Of a stretch of DNA of 45,594 nt, positions 1 through 8,106 are shown piece by piece. Numbering within the stretch: the stretch's first letter is position 1; each line of letters begins with the position of its first letter. The DNA comes from Stomatobaculum longum (GTDB lineage Bacteria; Bacillota; Clostridia; Lachnospirales; Lachnospiraceae), in the NCBI GenBank assembly GCA_905370385.1, contig CAJPKN010000002.1, forward strand, positions 1 through 45,594, written 5' to 3'. A model generated the notes under the pieces. The model was not told the DNA's origin, searched no databases, and was given only the letters and a program-made list of their open reading frames with translations. Made by a program: the position numbers and the translations under genes.

Positions 1-347
1 GAACGCTCCGGGAGGCCGCGGAGCGCTTCTCGGACTATCTCTTTGTGCCCGGGCACGGCGCCCCCTTCCGAAACCCGGAGGCTGCCGTCCGGAAGGCAGA
101 GCGCTATTACCGGAAGCACTGCGATCAGCTTGAGAAAATCGTGAGAGACGATGGGAGACCGGTGTTGCTCCGCGATGTCGGCTCCATGGCATATCGTCGT
201 TATCGGCGGCCGCTCACCATGAAGGAGAGAGAAGTCTGCATTCAGATTTGGTTTAAGACCTATGCCTGCCTAAAATACTTGGAAGAGCAGGGGCGGCTTC
301 GGGAAGAGCTGAGAGACGGCGCATCCTATTGGAGTGCGGGCGCTTGA
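1..347 (+). CDS. Metallo-beta-lactamase-fold protein, C-terminal part
   Basis: This is the 3' end of a gene that begins before the window; the open frame runs from position 3 to a TGA at 345-347. The visible 114 or so residues start TLREAAERFSDYLFVPGHG. The PGHG motif is the late metal-ligand histidine of metallo-beta-lactamase-fold hydrolases, and it is followed by an amphipathic helical region rich in Arg, Lys and Glu, as in the C-terminal extension of the glyoxalase-II/RNase Z-like superfamily. The catalytic HxHxDH motif would lie upstream, so substrate and subfamily cannot be judged. The gene ends just before a bidirectional terminator and converges on the histidine kinase gene. Confidence 0.65.
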   Translation, partial: TLREAAERFSDYLFVPGHGAPFRNPEAAVRKAERYYRKHCDQLEKIVRDDGRPVLLRDVGSMAYRRYRRPLTMKEREVCIQIWFKTYACLKYLEEQGRLREELRDGASYWSAGA

Positions 348-383
348 GCAAAGTGCGTCGGCAGAGAAAACAGAAAACAGGCA

Positions 384-420
384 AAGAAAAACGCGTCCGG
401 ATCTCGGACGCGTTTTTCTT
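384..420. terminator. Bidirectional intrinsic terminator
   Basis: A perfect 9-bp inverted repeat (ACGCGTCCG at 391-399, CGGACGCGT at 405-413, five-base loop) is flanked by an A-run upstream and a T-run downstream. It therefore works in both directions, between the convergent metallo-hydrolase gene and the histidine kinase gene. Confidence 0.9.
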
Positions 421-433
421 TGCCTGCGCTTGT

Positions 434-2728
434 TTATTCGGTGACGCGGCGAAAGCGCACGCTCGCCTTGAAGTAATCGCCGTCGATTTGGATGTCCAGC
501 GTGCCGCCCTGCAGCTCCGTGAGCGACTTCGCAATCGAGAGACCCAGACCGCTGCCTTCGGTCGTGCGGGAGCGGTCGCCGCGCACAAATCTCTCGGTCA
601 GCTCCTCCGGGCTAATATTCAAAGCGCTCGCCGAAATATTCTTCAGCGTAAAACTCACAAAGGCCTCATCCGCCGAAACTTCCGCGTAGACGCGGGAATT
701 TTTGGCGGCGTACTTGCAGGCGTTGTTGTAGAGATTTTCGAGGACGCGCCACAGGTGTTGACCGTCCGCGAAGATATAGAGCGGCTCCTCGGGGAGGGTC
801 GGAATCAGCGTGAGCCCGCTCTCTGAGAAGCGCTCTTCGAACTCGCCGTTGGTCTGTTCCACCAGTTCGACAAAGTCGATTTTTACGGGATCGATCTGCA
901 CATTGCCGGTGGAAGCCTTACTCGCTTCGACCAGATCCTCGGTCAGGGTTTTTAAGTGCTGCGATTTTCTCTCTAAGATGTCGACATAGTTCTGCACCGC
1001 GGGATCGGAGGGATGCGCTCTCCGAATCAGGTCGATGTAGTTGATGATTGAGGTGAGCGGCGTCTTGATGTCGTGCGACACATTCGTGATGAGCTCGGCC
1101 TTCATGCGCTCGGAGCGGACACTGTCGTTCAGGGCGCGCTGAAGTCCCGCGTTGATGTTGTTGATGGTCGCGGCGAGCCGCGCCTCTTTGCCGTGGAAGC
1201 GCGCGGGGTCAAGGAGTTGCTCGCTCCGATCGGGCTCGCTGTCCAGCAGGCCGATGGCGGCCGCAATCTCATCGCTCTCGCTCTGTTTCTGGTAGAGATG
1301 CTGATAGAGCCAGAGATCGAAGATGGCCAGCAAAAGAATCAAGAAGCTCGCCTCGAGCCGTGCGTTCAGCGACTTGCCGTGCAGCAGGAGAAAGCTTGCG
1401 GTCACCGTGCCCGCGAGATTTATCAAGAGAAAGAGCAGGTAGTAAACCGTCATTCGCTGCACAAAACTCACCGTTCTCGACTGCCGCACGAGGCTCTCGA
1501 AGAGCTCCCTAAGAAAGCTGTTCTGCCAAAGGATTTTCGCCTTATGCATGCGGAGGGCGGAGAACCAGAAGAGCAGCACAAAGAGGTAGATGATGGCCGC
1601 GTGAAGTAATTTCTCCGAGAAGGACCAGTAGGCCGTAGGCAGCATGAGATGCAGGATGCGCACCGCAACCTGGGTCGCAAAGAGCATGCAGAGGGCACAG
1701 AGAGCGACGAGCAGCAAAGCTTTGCTCTCGATGCGGTAGCGATCGATGGGAAGCAGTTGAATTTCGACCGCACCCTTGCGCTTATGTCCCGAGAGCAGAG
1801 AGAGGGAAATCAGCGTGAGCAGCATAAAGCTTGCGCCCGCAAAGAGGAAAATCATGCCGACCCCGTAGAGCGCGCGCTGGCGCGCATAGTTCAGCACGCC
1901 TTGGTAAAAGGCATCCTGCAGGGGATAGTTCGTATCGACCGCAAGTATCAGATGATAGTCCGCCGTCCGGCTCGAAACTTCTTCTAGGAGCAGCGAGCGT
2001 ATCTTGTTCGGCGTCTCCGGCAGATTGTTGTCCGGAAGAGGATTTTCGGAGTTGAAAATCGCATAGCGCCCAAAGGAACGCGCCTGCGCATCGCTTAAGC
2101 CCGGGCGGTTCGTATAGTTCTTCCGCCCGTCGATTTCCAGGAGATAGTAGAGATTCGAATTCCCCGTGTTAAAGAGCTTAACACCCCGGTAGTAGTCGCC
2201 GAGGCACTGCATGACCTCGCGGGTCATGGTATCGAGCGTCTTAAAGGCGGAGCCGGGACCGGTTGCCTTCTGGGTTTCGCGGTAGGCGCGCCAAGTGATG
2301 GGATAGGTTTGCCCGTCGCCGCCGGGTGCCGCGTCGTCGTGAATGACACGGTAATCGTTGTCAAAGGAATAGCCGTGTTCCTTCGCATAGGCCAGCACAT
2401 CGGAGACGGAGAATATCTTTTCGGCGCCGTTTCCGTCGGAATAGGAAAAGACCTCGTTGTCGGCGTCAAAGGCCCCGTCGGTCTCGAAGACATCGCGGTA
2501 GCGGACATAGCCGAGCAGTTGCTGTACCCGATCGCGGAGCAGGGCCTCAAAGGCGGGCGAGTCCTCGTAGTGCGCGGGATTCACCCAGCTTAAGCCCTCG
2601 CGAAACGCTGCGCTCCCGTAGAGCAGACAGATGCCGGACAGGAAGGCAAAGAGCGCCAGAATATGCACAATCAGCAGAACCGCCTTTTTGTAGAACATAA
2701 CTCTTTCTGCCTTGGCGTCCGATTTCAT
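434..2728 (-). CDS. Membrane sensor histidine kinase
   Basis: A 764-residue sensor kinase that should autophosphorylate and pass phosphate to the regulator encoded immediately upstream. A first membrane segment (about residues 11-35) is followed by an extracytoplasmic region of about 250 residues and then a cluster of about five further hydrophobic segments (about 285-480). The catalytic core follows: the H-box SHDIKTPLTS with H552, the N-box NLYNNACKYA near 665-674, and the G2 box GSGLGLSIA near 725-733. The start codon overlaps the regulator's stop codon (ATGA), so the two are translationally coupled; a second possible start is M11 (MFYKK). The many membrane segments are more than in a classic two-TM kinase and suggest envelope stress or antimicrobial sensing (inference). 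The signal is unknown. Confidence 0.9.
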   Translation of the reverse strand: MKSDAKAERVMFYKKAVLLIVHILALFAFLSGICLLYGSAAFREGLSWVNPAHYEDSPAFEALLRDRVQQLLGYVRYRDVFETDGAFDADNEVFSYSDGNGAEKIFSVSDVLAYAKEHGYSFDNDYRVIHDDAAPGGDGQTYPITWRAYRETQKATGPGSAFKTLDTMTREVMQCLGDYYRGVKLFNTGNSNLYYLLEIDGRKNYTNRPGLSDAQARSFGRYAIFNSENPLPDNNLPETPNKIRSLLLEEVSSRTADYHLILAVDTNYPLQDAFYQGVLNYARQRALYGVGMIFLFAGASFMLLTLISLSLLSGHKRKGAVEIQLLPIDRYRIESKALLLVALCALCMLFATQVAVRILHLMLPTAYWSFSEKLLHAAIIYLFVLLFWFSALRMHKAKILWQNSFLRELFESLVRQSRTVSFVQRMTVYYLLFLLINLAGTVTASFLLLHGKSLNARLEASFLILLLAIFDLWLYQHLYQKQSESDEIAAAIGLLDSEPDRSEQLLDPARFHGKEARLAATINNINAGLQRALNDSVRSERMKAELITNVSHDIKTPLTSIINYIDLIRRAHPSDPAVQNYVDILERKSQHLKTLTEDLVEASKASTGNVQIDPVKIDFVELVEQTNGEFEERFSESGLTLIPTLPEEPLYIFADGQHLWRVLENLYNNACKYAAKNSRVYAEVSADEAFVSFTLKNISASALNISPEELTERFVRGDRSRTTEGSGLGLSIAKSLTELQGGTLDIQIDGDYFKASVRFRRVTE

Positions 2729-3423
2729 GGCTTCTTTTCCACCTTATAGCCGACGCCCCAGACAACCTTTAAGTAACGCGGCTCCTTCGGATTGATCTCT
2801 ATCTTTTCGCGAATGTGGCGGATGTGGACGGCAACGGTGTTATCCGCGCCGATGGCCTCTTCGTTCCAAATTTTCTCATAGATCTCATCGATCGAGAAAA
2901 CCTTGCCCGCATTCTTGACGAGCAGCAGGAGGATATTGTACTCAATCGGTGTGAGTTTGACGGTATTTCCGCCGACCTGAACTTCCTTGGTCTCATCGTT
3001 GATTACCAGATCGCCGACCGAGTAGAGGTGCTGATTGTCGCGGCTGTCCACGTTGCCGAGCTCCGTATAGCGGCGAAGCTGGCTCTTGACGCGCGCCACG
3101 AGTTCCAGGGGATTGAAGGGCTTGGTGAGATAGTCGTCCGCACCGATATTCAGGCCCAAAATCTTGTCATTGTCTTCGGATTTGGCCGAGAGAATAATAA
3201 TCGGGATGGAACTCTTTTCTCGGACCTGTCTGGTGGTCCGGATGCCGTCGAGTCCGGGCATCATGACATCGACAATCAGGAGGTCGACCGGCGTCTCCTC
3301 CATAATTTCCAGCGCCTCCGCGCCGTCGTAGGCGGGAAGAACTTTAAAGCCCTCGCCGGTGAGGTAGATGCTGATTGCCTCGACGATTTCGTGGTCATCG
3401 TCACAAACCAGAATTCTCTGCAT
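2725..3423 (-). CDS. OmpR-family response regulator
   Basis: A 232-residue DNA-binding response regulator. The receiver domain has the acidic pocket DDD at 8-10, the phospho-acceptor D52 in LLIVDVMMPG, and the conserved Lys in LTKPF. It is followed by a winged-helix effector domain with the typical VKLTPIEYNILLLL and VWGVGYKVE motifs. I chose the ATG at 3421-3423 (protein MQRILVCDDD) because it matches the family N-terminus and has a GAGGAAAG ribosome binding site; the frame is open further upstream, but that part has no receiver similarity. It is first in an operon with the kinase and divergent from tadA. Confidence 0.93.
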   Translation of the reverse strand: MQRILVCDDDHEIVEAISIYLTGEGFKVLPAYDGAEALEIMEETPVDLLIVDVMMPGLDGIRTTRQVREKSSIPIIILSAKSEDNDKILGLNIGADDYLTKPFNPLELVARVKSQLRRYTELGNVDSRDNQHLYSVGDLVINDETKEVQVGGNTVKLTPIEYNILLLLVKNAGKVFSIDEIYEKIWNEEAIGADNTVAVHIRHIREKIEINPKEPRYLKVVWGVGYKVEKKP

Positions 3424-3460
3424 ATGCTTTCCTCGCTGTGTTAAAATAAACCTTCCGGTT

Positions 3461-3496
3461 GCAACGCGGGTTTTGAGCCGCGTTGCGTCTAGTATA
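3461..3496 (-). promoter_or_regulatory. Candidate promoter and dyad for the two-component operon
   Basis: On the minus strand, TGCTATACT (3491-3499) is an extended -10 element. Just downstream, where transcription would begin, lies a perfect 9-bp inverted repeat, GCAACGCGG (3461-3469) and CCGCGTTGC (3478-3486). The placement fits an operator or a 5'-leader hairpin. No convincing -35 is seen. The same 96-bp gap must also serve tadA. Confidence 0.45.
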
Positions 3497-3519
3497 GCAT
3501 AAGGAGAGCAGGAAGCGAA

Positions 3520-4020
3520 ATGACGGATGAACAGTTGATGCGGGCCGCAATTCGGGAGGCCGGAAAAGCGGAGGCACTCGGCGAGACGCCGATCGGCTGT
3601 GTGATTGCGCGCGAGGGGAAAATCATCGCACGGGGCTATAACCGCCGCATGACGGATAAGCAGACACTTGCGCACGCGGAGCTCTTTGCTCTCCGCAAGG
3701 CTTGCAAAAAGGCGGGGGACTGGCGGCTTGAGGACTGCACGCTCTACGTGACCTTGGAGCCCTGCCCCATGTGCGCGGGGGCCATTGTGCAGGCGCGCAT
3801 TCCGCGGGTGGTCTACGGGGCCTCGAATCCCAAGGCGGGCTGTGCGGGTTCGGTGCTGAATTTACTAAGCGAGCCGCGCTTTAATCATCAGGCCGCTGTG
3901 GAAGCCGGTCTGCTCGGTGAAACGTGTGCGGATCTCATGCGGGATTTTTTTCGCACATTGCGGGAGAAAAAACGCGCCGCACAGACAGAGAACGCGGAAG
4001 GAACGGAAAAAACGGAGTAA
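3520..4020 (+). CDS. tadA: tRNA-specific adenosine deaminase TadA
   Basis: A 166-residue zinc deaminase expected to convert A34 to inosine in the anticodon of tRNA-Arg(ACG), letting one tRNA read several arginine codons. The zinc and catalytic motif HAE sits in TLAHAELFALRKA, and the PCPMC motif occurs in VTLEPCPMCAGAI; the usual RVVYGASNPKAGC follows. The ribosome binding site AAGGAG lies upstream of the ATG. The last 20 residues or so are a hydrophilic Lys/Glu/Thr tail beyond the usual family end. In Bacillus, tadA also precedes the SRP RNA, dnaX, the ybaB homologue and recR; here a small gene and pfkA are inserted in that order. Confidence 0.95.
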   Translation: MTDEQLMRAAIREAGKAEALGETPIGCVIAREGKIIARGYNRRMTDKQTLAHAELFALRKACKKAGDWRLEDCTLYVTLEPCPMCAGAIVQARIPRVVYGASNPKAGCAGSVLNLLSEPRFNHQAAVEAGLLGETCADLMRDFFRTLREKKRAAQTENAEGTEKTE

Positions 4021-4076
4021 GAAGACTGAATTCCCAGACAATAGAAGCCTAAAACTACAAAACACCGCAGAAAAGA

Positions 4077-4116
4077 TTGCAAAACTCCCGGAACTATACT
4101 ATACTTAATTCGGGAG
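4077..4116 (+). promoter_or_regulatory. Promoter with flanking dyad for the small membrane protein
   Basis: TTGCAA (4077-4082) and TATACT (4100-4105) are separated by exactly 17 bp. The -10 is bracketed by an inverted repeat, CTCCCG (4085-4090) and CGGGAG (4111-4116), which could be an operator. Confidence 0.65.
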
Positions 4117-4148
4117 AAAAGTGTATTATCCGGTAAAGGGGTGGTCTC

Positions 4149-4526
4149 ATGGAGCGGGCGGAGCGGTGTTTTCAGCGTATCTTTGTCGGCTATGCGAGCT
4201 TCTATCAGCTTCTTTTGCTGCTTGAGTGTGCCGTCCAGTATGTGAGCGGCAGTGCGCGCAGTTTTGCGACACATAACGCCCTGTTGAACGGGCTTTTGTT
4301 GCTCATGAGCCTCTGTGCCATGTTCCGGCTCGGGCAGAAAGAGAGAAGACCTTCGCTCACGCTGAAGCTCGCGCTGATTGCGCTGTTCTGTGTATTCGGA
4401 AAAGAGGCGATATTACAGGGAGCTGTGCCGCCCTACGCCTATGCGGAACTTTTGAACGGAGAGCTTTTCTTCATGGTTTTTCTGCTCTATCAGGCTTTGT
4501 TTTGCCGCGAGACCGAGTACTTTTGA
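4149..4526 (+). CDS. Small hydrophobic membrane protein of unknown function
   Basis: I do not recognise this 125-residue protein. It has about four hydrophobic stretches (near residues 12-32, 44-62, 72-90 and 98-118), with a basic turn GQKERRP between the second and third, so it is probably an integral membrane protein. It has its own promoter (TTGCAA-17-TATACT) and an AAAGGGG ribosome binding site upstream of the ATG at 4149. It lies between tadA and the SRP RNA, which does not by itself suggest a role. Coding support rests on the clean start and promoter and the consistent membrane-protein composition. Confidence 0.65.
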   Translation: MERAERCFQRIFVGYASFYQLLLLLECAVQYVSGSARSFATHNALLNGLLLLMSLCAMFRLGQKERRPSLTLKLALIALFCVFGKEAILQGAVPPYAYAELLNGELFFMVFLLYQALFCRETEYF

Positions 4527-4550
4527 AGCGTGGAAGCGGGCGCTGTCCGC

Positions 4551-4580
4551 TTGACAAAGCACAGGTGGCTCTCGTATACT
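4551..4580 (+). promoter_or_regulatory. SRP RNA promoter
   Basis: A consensus -35 TTGACA (4551-4556) and -10 TATACT (4575-4580) are separated by 18 bp. Transcription would start near 4586, exactly where the outer helix of the SRP RNA begins. Confidence 0.8.
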
Positions 4581-4584
4581 GAAA

Positions 4585-4857
4585 GTCCGCACAGCCGGGG
4601 AGACGGCGGTTCCCTGCACCTGCAGTCCGCCATAGCAGGGGTGATATCCCGCCTCGGGCGTGCAGAGCTGTGAAGCAGCCCGCGATAAGCGGCGTAGACG
4701 CGAGGGCCCCTGCGCGGCGTGCCTTTGTGAACCGTGTCAGGGCAGGAATGCAGCAGCACTAAGCAAATGCGTACGGGCGATGCGGGATCGCCGTCGCCGA
4801 GCTGGCTGCCGCGGTAACGTTCATGGCTCCCGTTCAAAGCGGGATGTGCGGCTTGTT
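4585..4857 (+). ncRNA. ffs: Signal recognition particle RNA, large Bacillus/Clostridia type
   Basis: This is the RNA scaffold of the signal recognition particle, which with Ffh targets nascent membrane and secreted proteins. The S-domain core is unmistakable: GTCAGG at 4736-4741, a GGAA tetraloop at 4745-4748 closed by GCA/TGC, and AGCAGC at 4752-4757. The 5' part contains an Alu-like domain (GGGGAGACGGCGG, then a CCTGCACCTGCAGTCCGC stretch) resembling the Bacillus scRNA. The outer ends pair, CCGCAC (4587-4592) with GTGCGG (4846-4851). The length, about 270 nt, fits the long form with an Alu domain. The exact ends are inferred. Its position upstream of dnaX matches other Firmicutes. Confidence 0.93.
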
Positions 4858-4874
4858 TTTGATTTGACAGAGAG

Positions 4875-4898
4875 AGACGGCAGAGCCGTCTTTTTTTG
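4875..4898 (+). terminator. Intrinsic terminator after SRP RNA
   Basis: A 7-bp stem AGACGGC (4875-4881) / GCCGTCT (4885-4891) with a three-base loop is followed by a run of T to 4897. Confidence 0.88.
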
Positions 4899-4910
4899 TT
4901 TTGGGCTTCC

Positions 4911-4939
4911 TTGTGATATGGCCGAATCTGTCGTATACT
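4911..4939 (+). promoter_or_regulatory. pfkA promoter
   Basis: TTGTGA (4911-4916) and TATACT (4934-4939) have a 17-bp spacer. The elements lie just after the SRP RNA terminator and about 50 bp upstream of the pfkA start. Confidence 0.7.
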
Positions 4940-4995
4940 TTTGACAAGTATGCGGCGTTTTGAGGTGCATACGCAAGCGGTAAGAGGAGTCGGAT

Positions 4996-6138
4996 ATGGC
5001 AGAAAAAGAAAAGTTAGAGAGAGAAAAGTCGGAGAAGGCAAAAACAGAGAAAAAGGGCGGCAGAATTCGCGTCGGTATGCTGACCAGCGGCGGCGATTGC
5101 CAGGCGCTGAATGCGACCATGCGCGGCATTGCGAAGGCGCTCTACAATCTGTACGAGAGCGTGGACATTGTCGGCTTTCGGGACGGTTACCGCGGCCTTA
5201 TGTATGAGGACTACCGTCTGCTGTTAAAGAGTGATTTTTCGGGCATACTCACGCGGGGCGGCACCCTGCTCGGCACCAGCCGGCAGCCGTTCAAGCAGAT
5301 GACGGTGCCGGATGAAAACGGAAACAATAAGGTGGAACTCATGAAGGCGACCTACCGGAAGCTGGGGCTTGACTGCCTCTGCGTGCTCGGCGGAAACGGA
5401 AGCCAGAAGACGGCAAACCTGCTGCGCCAGGAGGGACTTAACATTATCTCCCTGCCGAAGACCATAGACAACGATCTCTACGGCACGGATGAGACCTTCG
5501 GGTTCCAGAGTGCCATTGAGATTGCTTCCAATGCGATTGACTGCATTCACACGACGGCGGCATCGCACGGCAGAGTCTTCATTGTCGAGGTCATGGGACA
5601 CAAGGTGGGTTGGCTCACGCTCTATGCGGGAATCGCGGGCGGCGCGGATATCATCCTGATTCCGGAAATTCCCTATGACATTCACGCCGTGATTGAGGCG
5701 CTTCAGAAGAGACAGAAAGCGGGCAGTCGTTTTTCGATTATCGTGGTTGCGGAGGGCGCAATCTCCAAGGAGACCGCGGCGCTCAGCAAGAAGGAGAGAA
5801 AAACCAAGCTTGCGGCGCGGCGCTATCCCTCGGTTGCCTATGAGATCGGCGCGGAAATCGAGGCGCTCACCGGGCAGGAAGTGCGCGTGACCGTGCCGGG
5901 ACACACCCAGCGCGGCGGTGCGCCGAACCCCTATGACCGTGTGCTGTCCACGCGTCTCGGCGCGCGCGCGGCAAAGCTGATTTACGACGGCAAGTTCGGA
6001 CAGATGGTCGTCATCCGGAACAATGAGATTACGAGCATTCCGCTCGAGGAGTCGGCCGGCAAGTTAAAGGTGGTGGATCCGAATTCTTCGATTGTCGAAG
6101 AGGCGCGGCTCCTTGGCCTCTCGTTCGGAGACCGCTGA
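4996..6138 (+). CDS. pfkA: 6-phosphofructokinase
   Basis: A 380-residue cytoplasmic enzyme that phosphorylates fructose 6-phosphate to fructose 1,6-bisphosphate, the committed step of glycolysis. Seen in order: a charged Lys/Glu N-terminal extension (1-21), the phosphate-binding TSGGDCQALNA (30-40), GGTLLGTSR (88-96), GGNGS (132-136), PKTIDND (154-160) with catalytic D158, and PGHTQRGG near 300. Glycine at 135 (E. coli 104) points to ATP as donor, but lysine at 155 (E. coli 124) is typical of pyrophosphate-type and some long ATP enzymes, and N134 replaces the usual Asp. ATP is more likely, with donor specificity open. The ATG at 4996 has an AGAGGAG site. Its stop is one base from the dnaX start, so the two are probably cotranscribed. 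Confidence 0.92.
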   Translation: MAEKEKLEREKSEKAKTEKKGGRIRVGMLTSGGDCQALNATMRGIAKALYNLYESVDIVGFRDGYRGLMYEDYRLLLKSDFSGILTRGGTLLGTSRQPFKQMTVPDENGNNKVELMKATYRKLGLDCLCVLGGNGSQKTANLLRQEGLNIISLPKTIDNDLYGTDETFGFQSAIEIASNAIDCIHTTAASHGRVFIVEVMGHKVGWLTLYAGIAGGADIILIPEIPYDIHAVIEALQKRQKAGSRFSIIVVAEGAISKETAALSKKERKTKLAARRYPSVAYEIGAEIEALTGQEVRVTVPGHTQRGGAPNPYDRVLSTRLGARAAKLIYDGKFGQMVVIRNNEITSIPLEESAGKLKVVDPNSSIVEEARLLGLSFGDR

Positions 6139-6139
6139 G

Positions 6140-7732
6140 ATGGCGTATGTCGCACTCTATCGCAAATGGAGACCCCAAAACTTCGATGAGGTAAAGGGAC
6201 AGGATGCCGTCTGCACGGCGCTCCGCAACCAGGTCGAGAGCGGGCGTGTGGGGCACGCCTATCTCTTCTGCGGGACCAGGGGCACGGGTAAGACGAGTGT
6301 CGCAAAGATTATGGCGCGCGCCGTGAACTGTGAGCAGCCGGAGCGGGGCAACCCCTGCGGTGTCTGCGCATCCTGTCGGGCCATACTCTCGGAGAGCTCC
6401 ATGAACGTGCAGGAGATCGATGCGGCATCGAATAACGGCGTCGATAACATCCGCGACATTAAGGAGCAGGTGCAGTACCCGCCGACTGCGGGGAAATACC
6501 GGGTCTTTATCATCGACGAGGTGCACATGCTCTCGAGCGGCGCTTTCAACGCGCTCCTTAAGACCCTGGAAGAACCGCCGCCCTATGTGATTTTCATTTT
6601 GGCGACAACGGAGCAGAGTAAAATACCCGTCACCGTCCTGTCCCGCTGCCAGCGCTACGATTTCCGCCGCATCACGGCGGACACCATTGCGGAGCGCCTG
6701 CGGGAACTCGCGACGGCCGAGGGGATACAGGCGGAAGAGGAAGCCCTGCGCTACATTGCGACGCAGGCGGACGGCGCCATGCGAGACGCGCTGAGCCTGC
6801 TCGATGAGTGCGTGGCCTTTTGTCCGGACGGAGAGATACGCTACGAGGCGGTGCTGAACATACTCGGCGCCGTGGATGTCTCGGTCTTTTCCGGGCTGTT
6901 TCGCGCGCTGTTGCGCGGCCGGGCCGGGGAAGCGCTTGAAATTTTGAACCGCGCCTTTTTGGAAGGGCGTGAGCTCGGGCAGTTCAATGCGGATTTCCTC
7001 TGGTATCTCAGAAACCTGCTGGTCTTAAAGACCGCGGAGCGCGCGGACGGTTTGGTGGACTGTGCCGGGGAGCGCCTGAAGCAGCTCCGGGAGGATGCCG
7101 AACAGGCGAACAAGGCGGTGCTGCTTCGCGCGATTCGCGTGCAATCGGAACTGGCCCAGCAACTCCGCTATGCCTCGGACAAGCGAACGCTCACGGAGCT
7201 CTCGCTGATTCGGCTCTCGGAGCCGGAGATGGATACGGACGGCGATGCGCTTCTCAGCCGCATTGCGCGCCTGGAGAAGCGGATTCAGGAACTCGGAAAA
7301 CGAGGTGTGGTGCAGACGGTCGCGGCGACGGCGGAAGCCGAGCGGCAGACCGAGGTTCCGGAGGCGGCGGGGACGGTTGTTCAGGAAGTTGCCCTGCCGC
7401 GCGCGGCCTACGAGGACTTTATGAAAATCCGCGGAGAGCTCGGCAGCATCGCAGAGAGTCTCGGCGGCATTTACGGCCCCATGTTACATCGCTGCGAACT
7501 TGCTGCGGAGGAGGGCGGAAGGCTGACCCTCTGCTGTCCGGATGAAATTACCGAAAAGAGCTTTCAAAGCGGCGGGCTCAAGGCCTTGGAGGACTGCCTG
7601 ACCGCACGCTACGGGCGGACGTTTTCGCTCGGCACCAAGTATGTGCGGGGCGGAACGGCGGCGCGGAGCTATCGCATTACGGATGAAGAGTTACGGGAAC
7701 AAATTCACTTCCCGATTGAGCGGGAAAGCTAA
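6140..7732 (+). CDS. dnaX: DNA polymerase III subunits gamma and tau
   Basis: A 530-residue clamp-loader ATPase of the replisome that loads the beta clamp and tethers the polymerases. It starts MAYVALYRKWRP, the family N-terminus, so I place the start at 6140, one base after the pfkA stop, although the frame is open upstream. The Walker A motif GTRGTGKTS covers 45-53, the zinc cysteines are C64, C73, C76 and C79, Walker B is IIDEVH at 124-129, and the sensor SRC motif follows in VTVLSRCQRYDF. The remaining 150 residues or so form a shorter, variable tau-like tail. I saw no convincing A-rich slippery site for a programmed gamma product. This is the expected neighbour of ybaB and recR. Confidence 0.95.
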   Translation: MAYVALYRKWRPQNFDEVKGQDAVCTALRNQVESGRVGHAYLFCGTRGTGKTSVAKIMARAVNCEQPERGNPCGVCASCRAILSESSMNVQEIDAASNNGVDNIRDIKEQVQYPPTAGKYRVFIIDEVHMLSSGAFNALLKTLEEPPPYVIFILATTEQSKIPVTVLSRCQRYDFRRITADTIAERLRELATAEGIQAEEEALRYIATQADGAMRDALSLLDECVAFCPDGEIRYEAVLNILGAVDVSVFSGLFRALLRGRAGEALEILNRAFLEGRELGQFNADFLWYLRNLLVLKTAERADGLVDCAGERLKQLREDAEQANKAVLLRAIRVQSELAQQLRYASDKRTLTELSLIRLSEPEMDTDGDALLSRIARLEKRIQELGKRGVVQTVAATAEAERQTEVPEAAGTVVQEVALPRAAYEDFMKIRGELGSIAESLGGIYGPMLHRCELAAEEGGRLTLCCPDEITEKSFQSGGLKALEDCLTARYGRTFSLGTKYVRGGTAARSYRITDEELREQIHFPIERES

Positions 7733-7771
7733 GCGCTGCGGCGCAAAACCAGAGAGAAGAGGAGAAGAGAG

Positions 7772-8092
7772 ATGGCAAGATTTAACGGTATGCCCGGCAA
7801 CGCAAATAACATGATGAAGCAGCTCCAGAAGATGCAGAAGCAGATGGAGGAGCAGGCGAAAGCCTTCGAGAGCAAGGAATTCGAGGCGACGGCCGGCGGC
7901 GGCGCGGTGCGCGTCACGGTGGTCGGCGGCAGAGAGGTCAGCAAGATTACGCTGGACAAGGATGCGGTGGATCCGGACGATGTTGAGATGCTGGAGGATC
8001 TCATCAAGGCTGCGGTCAATGAGGCGCTTCGCATGGCGGAGACCGAAAACCAGCAGATGATGGGCAAGCTGACCGGCGGCCTCCCCTTCTAA
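7772..8092 (+). CDS. YbaB/EbfC nucleoid-associated protein
   Basis: A 106-residue member of the YbaB/EbfC family, small dimeric DNA-binding proteins of the nucleoid. It has the Met/Gln/Lys-rich first helix (MMKQLQKMQKQMEEQ), the glycine-rich strand turn TAGGGAVRVTVVGG, the ITLDKDAVDPDDVEMLEDL stretch and a Met/Gln-rich C-terminal helix, all typical. A GAGGAGAAGAG site precedes the ATG. The order dnaX - ybaB - recR is among the most conserved bacterial gene pairs and supports the call. The exact function of this family in recombination or chromosome organisation is not settled. Confidence 0.95.
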   Translation: MARFNGMPGNANNMMKQLQKMQKQMEEQAKAFESKEFEATAGGGAVRVTVVGGREVSKITLDKDAVDPDDVEMLEDLIKAAVNEALRMAETENQQMMGKLTGGLPF

Positions 8093-8106
8093 AAATAAGG
8101 CTTTCA

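Noticed and set aside
4490-5041. Open frames on both strands across the SRP RNA
   Set aside because: The region is explained by a structured RNA with promoter and terminator; the putative proteins have no recognisable features.
6140-7732. Programmed frameshift in dnaX
   Set aside because: I looked for an A/T-rich slippery heptamer followed by a hairpin and found no convincing site.
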